In this document: piece by piece, positions 1-5,935 of the stretch
Position numbering within the stretch: the stretch's first letter is position 1
Layout of the letters: each line of letters starts with the position of its first letter
Assembly (NCBI GenBank): GCA_945836565.1
Contig: CAMALN010000050.1
Span: 1 to 9,050 of the forward strand
Origin: an uncultured Lachnospiraceae bacterium
Lineage (GTDB): Bacteria; Bacillota; Clostridia; Lachnospirales; Lachnospiraceae
Length of the DNA: 9,050 bases
Reading direction: 5' to 3'
Notes under the pieces: generated by a model
Told to the model about the DNA's origin: nothing
Seen by the model: the letters and a program-made list of their open reading frames with translations, nothing else
Databases searched by the model: none
Made by a program: the position numbers and the translations under genes

Positions 1-3000
1 TCAACACCGAGAGTTACCTTCTCGCCATTGATGTTCCATTCCTTAGAATTATCACAGGTTGAATCCATTACGAACTCATCACCAAGTACAACTCTCTTTA
101 TCTCTGCATCGTTTGCAGTCATTATATCTTTAATCTTGTCATTTCCGGATACATATACCTTGATTCTGTCCATAACGTTGAAGTCTGAATCCTTACGCAT
201 AGTCTGAATCTTGGATATAAGCTCTCTTACGAAGCCCTCCTCGATAAGCTCCGGAGTAAGAGTGGTGTCGATAACTACGGTTACATAATTATCACCCTCT
301 GTTACATAGCCCTCCATCTTAGCTACATCGATGAGCAGGTCTTCCTCTGCAAGAACAACCTCAGTATCTCCTACCATGAACTTGAGCGCGCCCTCAGCCT
401 TGAGTGTCTGCATAGCAGCATTTCCGTCGATGTTTGCAAGATACTCTCTGATGCCGCCGAGCTGCTTACCATACTTAGGACCTACTGTTCTAAGCTGTGG
501 CTTAAAGCTGTAAGAAGTAAACTGTGACAGGTCGTCCTTGAAGGATGCTGCCTTAACGTTAAGCTCATCCTTGATTATATCCATGAAGAAGCTGTCAAGC
601 TCCTTGTTAGCCTTGATATACATATTTCCGATAGGCTGACGGCTCTTGATGTTGGCCGTATTTCTGGCTGCTCGACCAAATACAACTATCTTAAGAACCT
701 CATCCATGCTGCTCTCAAGCTCTGCGTCGATGTAGTCTTCATTTGCCTCCGGGAAATCACAGAGATGTACGGACATCGGTGCAGTCTTGTCAAGATTTAC
801 AACAAGGTTCTGATATATATCCTCTGTCATAAATGGTATCATAGGAGCGGCTGCCTTACACAGAGTTACAAGTGCTGTGTAAAGAGTCATATATGCATTA
901 ATCTTATCCTGTGGCATATCCTTAGCCCAGTAACGCTCACGACCGCGTCTTACATACCAGTTACTCATATCATCTACGAATTCAGCAAGTGCCTTGGTAG
1001 CCTCAGGTATCTTGTATGCGCCGAGACTTGTGTCAACTGTCTTAACCATAGAGTTAAGCTTTGACAGGAGCCACTTATCCATAACTGAAAGCTTATCATA
1101 CTCCAAGCTGTACTTCGTAGGGTCGAACTGGTCTATCTCTGCATAGAGTACGTAGAACGCATATGTGTTCCAAAGTGTACCCATGAACTTTCTCTGTCCC
1201 TCAAGGATTGCATCCTCATGGAATCTGTTCGGAAGCCAAGGAGCTGAGTTGCTGTAGAAATACCATCTGATTGCATCAGCACCGTACTTGTTGAGTGCCT
1301 CCATAGGGTCAACTGCATTTCCCTTCGACTTTGACATCTTATTTCCATCCTTATCGAGAACGTGACCAAGTACGATTACGTTCTTGTATGGTGCCTTGTC
1401 GAAAAGCAATGTAGATATAGCCATCAATGAATAGAACCATCCACGTGTCTGGTCAACAGCCTCACTTATGAAGTCTGCCGGGAAGTTCTCCTCGAATATC
1501 TCCTTGTTCTCAAACGGATAATGCCACTGTGCGAATGGCATCGCACCTGAATCGAACCAGCAGTCGATAACCTCAGGTACTCTCTTCATCTCGCCACCAC
1601 AATCAGGACATGCGATGGTTACATCATCTATATACGGACGGTGAAGCTCTATCTCATCCGGACAGTTATTGCTCATACTCTTGAGCTCTTCCTTAGAACC
1701 GATTGCATGTCTCTTGCCGCATGAACACTCCCAGATATTAAGCGGTGTACCCCAATATCTGTTACGTGAGAGACCCCAGTCCTGAACATTCTCAAGCCAA
1801 GCTCCGAAACGTCCCTTACCGATACCCTCAGGTATCCAATTTACTGTATTATTATTTGCTACAAGCTTATCCTTAACTGCTGACATCTTGATGAACCATG
1901 TATCTCTTGCATAGTAGATAAGTGGGCTGTCACATCTCCAGCAGTGTGGATATTCATGCTCGAACTTAGGCGCATCGAACAAAAGTCCTGCCTTATCAAG
2001 GTCTGTAAGTATAGGTGTATCTGCTGCCTTTACAAACATTCCTGCATAAGGAGTATTATCTGTCATCTCACCCTTTGCATTTACAAACTGTACAAACGGA
2101 AGGTCATATTTTCTGCCAACCTGTGCATCATCCTCACCAAATGCAGGAGCTATGTGTACTATACCGGTACCATCTGACATAGTTACATAGGAATCACAGG
2201 TGATATAATGTCCCTTCTGTGGAAGCTTAGCCACATATTCCTTTGTACACTCAAAGAGTGGCTCATATTCCTTTCTCTCAAGGTCAGTTCCCTTGTAGGT
2301 CTCAAGAATTTCATAGGCTGCCTCGCCATCCTTTGCAAGTCCGCCCAATACCTTGTCGAGAAGTGCCTCTGCCATATAGTAGGTGTATCCGTCTGCTGCC
2401 TTTACCTTACAGTAGTTATCATCAGGATTTACACAAAGTGCAACGTTACTCGGAAGTGTCCAAGGAGTAGTTGTCCATGCAAGGAAATATGCATCCTCTC
2501 CCACACACTTGAATCTGACTACTGCCGAACGCTCTTTCACAGTCTTATAGCCCTGTGCAACCTCGTGAGAAGAAAGAGGTGTACCGCAACGAGGACAGTA
2601 AGGCACAATCTTGAAGCCCTTATACAGAAGTCCCTTATCCCAAATCTGCTTGAGTGCCCACCACTCAGACTCTATAAAGTCATCGTGATAGGTTACATAA
2701 GGGTTATCCATATCAGCCCAGAAACCAACCTTGCCGGAGAATTCCTCCCACATTCCCTTGTATTTCCATACAGATTCCTTACACTTGGTGATAAATGGAT
2801 CAAGTCCGTAAGCCTCTATCTGCTCCTTGCCATCTATTCCAAGCTCCTTCTCTATCTCAAGCTCAACAGGAAGACCATGTGTATCCCATCCGGCCTTTCT
2901 TATAATCTTGTGTCCCTTCATAGTCTGATATCTTGGAATCATATCCTTGATAACTCTGGTAAGCACGTGTCCGATATGTGGCTTACCGTTTGCTGTTGGA

Positions 3001-3140
3001 GGTCCGTCATAGAAGGTATAAGTAGGCAAATCCTTCTTCTCCTCTATGCTTCTCTCAAAAACCTTGTTCTCCTTCCAGAACTTCAGAACCTCGTCCTCTC
3101 TCTCCACGAAGTTCAGTTTGTTAGAAACCTTTTCGTACAT
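1..3140 (-). CDS. ileS: Isoleucyl-tRNA synthetase, type 2 (IleS2-like), 3' end cut by window edge
   Basis: This class Ia aminoacyl-tRNA synthetase charges tRNA-Ile with isoleucine in the cytoplasm and edits mischarged valine. The frame is open for 1,046 codons from the ATG at 3138-3140 to the window edge with no stop. Type 2 IleRS proteins are about this long, so only a few C-terminal residues should be missing. Visible marks are the HIGH motif (PHIGH, residues 54-58), GWDTHGLPVE after it, a CPRC zinc pair (182-185), the CP1 editing-site motif WTTTPW (from residue 222), a second Cys pair CPDCGG near residue 510, and KMSKS (601-605) within DKDGNKMSKSKGN. The sequence around HIGH, the FIESEWW region and SSHEVAQGYK match the eukaryote-like IleS2 branch rather than the E. 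coli IleS1 branch. It begins 24 bases after the oxidoreductase stop, behind an AAAGGA ribosome site with a 9-base gap. I am very sure of the family and fairly sure of the type. Confidence 0.97.
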   Translation of the reverse strand, partial: MYEKVSNKLNFVEREDEVLKFWKENKVFERSIEEKKDLPTYTFYDGPPTANGKPHIGHVLTRVIKDMIPRYQTMKGHKIIRKAGWDTHGLPVELEIEKELGIDGKEQIEAYGLDPFITKCKESVWKYKGMWEEFSGKVGFWADMDNPYVTYHDDFIESEWWALKQIWDKGLLYKGFKIVPYCPRCGTPLSSHEVAQGYKTVKERSAVVRFKCVGEDAYFLAWTTTPWTLPSNVALCVNPDDNYCKVKAADGYTYYMAEALLDKVLGGLAKDGEAAYEILETYKGTDLERKEYEPLFECTKEYVAKLPQKGHYITCDSYVTMSDGTGIVHIAPAFGEDDAQVGRKYDLPFVQFVNAKGEMTDNTPYAGMFVKAADTPILTDLDKAGLLFDAPKFEHEYPHCWRCDSPLIYYARDTWFIKMSAVKDKLVANNNTVNWIPEGIGKGRFGAWLENVQDWGLSRNRYWGTPLNIWECSCGKRHAIGSKEELKSMSNNCPDEIELHRPYIDDVTIACPDCGGEMKRVPEVIDCWFDSGAMPFAQWHYPFENKEIFEENFPADFISEAVDQTRGWFYSLMAISTLLFDKAPYKNVIVLGHVLDKDGNKMSKSKGNAVDPMEALNKYGADAIRWYFYSNSAPWLPNRFHEDAILEGQRKFMGTLWNTYAFYVLYAEIDQFDPTKYSLEYDKLSVMDKWLLSKLNSMVKTVDTSLGAYKIPEATKALAEFVDDMSNWYVRRGRERYWAKDMPQDKINAYMTLYTALVTLCKAAAPMIPFMTEDIYQNLVVNLDKTAPMSVHLCDFPEANEDYIDAELESSMDEVLKIVVFGRAARNTANIKSRQPIGNMYIKANKELDSFFMDIIKDELNVKAASFKDDLSQFTSYSFKPQLRTVGPKYGKQLGGIREYLANIDGNAAMQTLKAEGALKFMVGDTEVVLAEEDLLIDVAKMEGYVTEGDNYVTVVIDTTLTPELIEEGFVRELISKIQTMRKDSDFNVMDRIKVYVSGNDKIKDIMTANDAEIKRVVLGDEFVMDSTCDNSKEWNINGEKVTLGV

Positions 3141-3149
3141 ATTTCGCTT

Positions 3150-3155
3150 TCCTTT
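3150..3155 (-). promoter_or_regulatory. Ribosome binding site of ileS
   Basis: AAAGGA on the minus strand lies 9 bases before the ATG at 3140. The whole gap between the oxidoreductase stop and ileS is 24 bases, so this is the only signal that fits there. Confidence 0.7.
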
Positions 3156-3164
3156 CTATATGTC

Positions 3165-4148
3165 TTACTGTTCCATAGGGAACTTTATACTCCATGCATC
3201 TCTCAGGTTATCGCAAAGCTTCATTATCCTAATTGACTCCGAATGCGGCATCTCCACAGTTTCAACCTTACCTGTGATGATAGCCTCCCTCGCGGCGAGG
3301 AATTCGTGCTCATAACCGCTTATCTGCCGCTCATTTATATTGAGCTCGCCCGCAAGCTTTCCGTCACGCATATATATCTTCACAACGGAAGGACAATTGA
3401 TATTATCTATTGTAATATACCCCTTATTGCCATATATCTTTGCACCGTTATCTGCATTGAATAAAGTAGTTACAAATGCTGTACCAACTTTACCCTTAGG
3501 AAATATAGATGTCAAGCAAAACTGAGCATCAACACCTGTAGAAAGCTTAAGGCAGGAACCTATCATATTCTCAGGTGCCATCTGGAACAGCATCGCGAAT
3601 ACATTGAGCGGATATACACCCAGGTCTAAAAGTGCTCCTCCGGCAAGCTCCGGCTTAACGATTCTCTCCTTATCACGAATGTCATATCCGAGACTGCACT
3701 CTATATGCTGTACATCTCCTATGATACCCTCACGTAGCTTGTCGTGCAGGAACTTATATATAGGCATATATCTTATCCACATAGCCTCTGCACAGAATAC
3801 ATTCTTCTCCTCAGACAGCTTCAATACCTCCTCGGTAGTCTGCGCATTATATGAAAATGCCTTCTCTACCAGGCAAGGTCTGCCTGCCTCTATACACTTC
3901 CTTGCAAGCTCTGCGTGATTCGAATGAGGGGTTGCAATATATACCATCTCAACTTCTGTATCCTGTATCAGTTCCTCATAAGAGCCATATCTCTTCCCTA
4001 CCGAATACTTATCACCAAATGCATTTGCCTTCTCGATATCTCTGGAGGCTATTGCATATACCTCAAAGGAATCAAGCCTATTAAGTGTATCTGCGATTTT
4101 TTCAGCTATCGCACCTGCGCCAAGTATTCCCACCTTAAAATTTATCAT
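3165..4148 (-). CDS. Gfo/Idh/MocA-family NAD(P)-dependent oxidoreductase, dihydrodiol dehydrogenase-like
   Basis: This is a predicted cytoplasmic NAD(P)-dependent dehydrogenase of 327 residues, the usual size for the family. The N-terminal Rossmann fold shows GILGAGAIAE (residues 8-17). It is followed by ATPHSNH (73-79) and the family's catalytic lysine motif, here VEKAF (94-98, Lys96) instead of the commoner EKP. The C-terminal substrate domain has EAMWIRYMP (121-129) and GGALLDLGVYP (170-180), with Asp175 and Tyr179 in the expected places. EKAF together with GGALLDLGVY resembles the trans-1,2-dihydrodiol dehydrogenase branch, but members act on many sugars, inositols and diols, so no substrate can be named. 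The ATG at 4148 has AGGAG 7 bases upstream. A longer frame opening at TTG 4163 would translate the ribosome site itself. The gene lies 19 bases after the amidase stop and 24 before ileS, suggesting cotranscription. The family call is strong; the function is unknown. Confidence 0.93.
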   Translation of the reverse strand: MINFKVGILGAGAIAEKIADTLNRLDSFEVYAIASRDIEKANAFGDKYSVGKRYGSYEELIQDTEVEMVYIATPHSNHAELARKCIEAGRPCLVEKAFSYNAQTTEEVLKLSEEKNVFCAEAMWIRYMPIYKFLHDKLREGIIGDVQHIECSLGYDIRDKERIVKPELAGGALLDLGVYPLNVFAMLFQMAPENMIGSCLKLSTGVDAQFCLTSIFPKGKVGTAFVTTLFNADNGAKIYGNKGYITIDNINCPSVVKIYMRDGKLAGELNINERQISGYEHEFLAAREAIITGKVETVEMPHSESIRIMKLCDNLRDAWSIKFPMEQ

Positions 4149-4154
4149 ATATTG

Positions 4155-4160
4155 TCTCCT
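4155..4160 (-). promoter_or_regulatory. Ribosome binding site that fixes the oxidoreductase start
   Basis: AGGAGA lies 6 bases before the ATG at 4148 (7 bases counted from AGGAG). The alternative TTG start at 4163 lies upstream of this site and would read through it as Arg-Arg, so the ATG is the better start. Confidence 0.8.
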
Positions 4161-4167
4161 CAATAAA

Positions 4168-5871
4168 TTATTTTTCTACTATCCTAATCTGCATAGCCTC
4201 AAGACGCTTTGACAGTCCAACGGTTCCTGCATCATTACCCTGATCTATCCATCCGGTCCAGCCTATACCCTGTATATGAACACGATATTGCAGCTTATAT
4301 TTATCAGTACCATTCAGCATAAGATTGATGGCCTCAACTCTAAGTGACTCTCCGCTTGTTCCGATTATTGTTTCCGGTGTAACCTTCGGGAAGGTGAGCC
4401 ATCCCTTCCTCTGTACATGTATTTTGGCACTTATATACATGCCCGGTTCAGGATTGTGGAGATTAATCTGTACAGCCTCCATACGAAGACTCTTTCCGCT
4501 GGTTCCCGAAAGCGAACCCTCAGATACCCAGTCAAGCCAGCCCTCTTTTTGAACATGCGATCTGTATGTCAGGTAAGGTGACAGGGTCTTCTGCTCTACA
4601 GGCACAATTCTTATCTGTATAGATTCAAGTCTGTAGGACATACCGCTTGTTCCGGCTATCTCTCCCTGACTTCTCCAGCTGCTCCAGCCGATATTCTGTA
4701 TATGCACACGATATTCTATCTCATATCCCGGCACACCCTCCAGAGTAAGAGCAATAGCTTCTATTCTCTTGCTTTCTCCGGATGTACCTATCGTTCCTGC
4801 TTTCTCGTATGAATTGATAACCTTGGTTCGCCAACCGTAGCCCTGTATATGAGTCTCTGTCTTTAGACTGGCTCCCTCCGGAAGATTATATGGGTACAGC
4901 ATAATTGCCTCAACTCTGTAAGACTTGCCTGTTGTTCCCGCTTCTTCACCGTTATATTTCCAATCCTGCCAGCCTTCCTTTTGAACGTGAGCCTTATACG
5001 CTATACCAATCTCGTTCGTATCTATCTCCGGTAGAAGCAACTGCCTTGCTTCTTCATAGGCTTCATTTTGCTTAACACCTGTTTCAAAATACTTGATGAT
5101 AGCCTTTGCATCTGCCTCGCCCAATGCCTTAAGTATCCTTTCATCTGCAAGCTTAGCTCTGTCTCCGTCATTCGACAGAAAAGCATGCTCTATGATGCAG
5201 GTAGGTAGCTGAAGCTCAACACCACTACATATTATTCCATAATAATCGCCAAGTACTCTCGGGCTCTTCTCTCCTGTGTACTGGCTGTAATTATACATGT
5301 CGTTCTCCGGATTTAACTGTCCGTTTGGAGCCCCTACCTCATCCAAAGTATATATTACTCCGTTTGTACAATCTCTTGTGTATACCTTTCTCTTCGCTAT
5401 TCCTGTTGATGCAGTAATATTATTTAATACGTCTTCACCAAACACCTTCATCTCAGCATTATAAAAATGTCTTGGGATGATAACCTCCGCTCCATGGGTG
5501 CTTGTATTCGTACTTGAATTGTTGTGTATGCTTACAAGCAAATCCGAGCCATAGCTTCTCGCCAATGGTGCTCTGTCATATAGCCCAACATATTTGTCAT
5601 TTTCTCTTGTCATTCTTACAACTATATTGGTTGTATTATTTTCTATATATTCCTTACAATACTTCGCTATTTTAAGATTAAGGTCCTTCTCGTTTATTCC
5701 ACCTCTTGTGGCTCCACCATCAGATCCGCCATGACCGGGATCAAGAGTTACTACCCATTTCCCTTCCTTTGCCTCTACATTTATCTGTCCTAACTGTGTA
5801 CAGGTAATACATCCTAACACAATCGCAACCGCCATAATATAAGATATTATCGCACGTGTTGTCTTCTTCAT
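4168..5871 (-). CDS. Secreted N-acetylmuramoyl-L-alanine amidase (Amidase_3) with six ChW repeats
   Basis: This predicted exported zinc amidase cleaves the bond between N-acetylmuramic acid and the stem peptide of peptidoglycan. The protein has 567 residues. A basic start and a hydrophobic stretch (residues 8-24) form a Sec signal peptide, probably cut near VEA (32-34). The Amidase_3 domain spans about 38-263. The zinc ligands are His47 in LDPGHGG, Glu61 in NEKDLN and His116 in SIHNN; catalytic Glu228 is in IIEHAFLSN. All are present, so it should be active. About 60 residues between VYTRDC and VELQLP are more than the minimal fold needs. Residues 290-567 are six ChW repeats. I chose the ATG at 5871 because GAGG lies 8 bases before it; the ATG at 5889 has no ribosome site. 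It follows the GHL10 gene by 64 bases and precedes the oxidoreductase by 19. The enzyme class is secure; its role in division, growth or lysis is not shown. Confidence 0.95.
   Translation of the reverse strand: MKKTTRAIISYIMAVAIVLGCITCTQLGQINVEAKEGKWVVTLDPGHGGSDGGATRGGINEKDLNLKIAKYCKEYIENNTTNIVVRMTRENDKYVGLYDRAPLARSYGSDLLVSIHNNSSTNTSTHGAEVIIPRHFYNAEMKVFGEDVLNNITASTGIAKRKVYTRDCTNGVIYTLDEVGAPNGQLNPENDMYNYSQYTGEKSPRVLGDYYGIICSGVELQLPTCIIEHAFLSNDGDRAKLADERILKALGEADAKAIIKYFETGVKQNEAYEEARQLLLPEIDTNEIGIAYKAHVQKEGWQDWKYNGEEAGTTGKSYRVEAIMLYPYNLPEGASLKTETHIQGYGWRTKVINSYEKAGTIGTSGESKRIEAIALTLEGVPGYEIEYRVHIQNIGWSSWRSQGEIAGTSGMSYRLESIQIRIVPVEQKTLSPYLTYRSHVQKEGWLDWVSEGSLSGTSGKSLRMEAVQINLHNPEPGMYISAKIHVQRKGWLTFPKVTPETIIGTSGESLRVEAINLMLNGTDKYKLQYRVHIQGIGWTGWIDQGNDAGTVGLSKRLEAMQIRIVEK
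4171..5004 (-). repeat. Six ChW repeats coding for the amidase C-terminus, as two triplets
   Basis: The repeats begin at residues 290, 336, 385, 434, 480 and 527 (bases 5004, 4866, 4719, 4572, 4434 and 4293). Each has an aromatic start, H(V/I)Q, GW, a GT.G turn and R(L/V/I/M)E(A/S). Repeats 1 and 4 share HVQKEGW.DW. Repeats 2 and 5 lack the second Trp, have a changed middle and share GTSGES. Repeats 3 and 6 share YRVHIQ.IGW. The block of three thus occurs twice, offset by 142-144 residues. ChW repeats are typical of secreted clostridial proteins. They are thought to mediate surface attachment or protein contacts, but the ligand is not settled. Confidence 0.9.
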
Positions 5872-5879
5872 TATTACCG

Positions 5880-5884
5880 CCTCT
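5880..5884 (-). promoter_or_regulatory. Ribosome binding site that fixes the amidase start
   Basis: AGAGG lies 8 bases before the ATG at 5871. The upstream ATG at 5889 is preceded only by AT-rich sequence with no purine-rich site. Confidence 0.7.
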
Positions 5885-5900
5885 TTCATGTATTTATATT

Positions 5901-5929
5901 AGTATATTAATCCGTATCTCTTTAGTTTA
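5901..5929 (-). promoter_or_regulatory. Possible internal promoter before the amidase gene
   Basis: The 64-base gap between the GHL10 stop and the amidase ATG is the largest in the gene run. It contains TATACT (5901-5906) as a -10 and TAAACT (5924-5929) as a weak -35, with a 17-base spacer. Transcription would begin near 5894, only a few bases before the ATG at 5889, which also favours the start at 5871. The -35 matches only three of six consensus bases and the region is AT-rich, so chance is a real alternative. Confidence 0.25.
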
Positions 5930-5935
5930 CATCAA

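Noticed and set aside
331..1369. Several open frames of 60-100 codons on both strands inside ileS
   Set aside because: All overlap the ileS reading frame, have no ribosome site of note and give low-complexity translations.
2208..3236. Plus-strand open frame of 342 codons
   Set aside because: It lies antisense to ileS and the end of the oxidoreductase gene, both well supported. Its translation is rich in Leu, Ser, Cys and His without any domain, as expected for a shadow frame.
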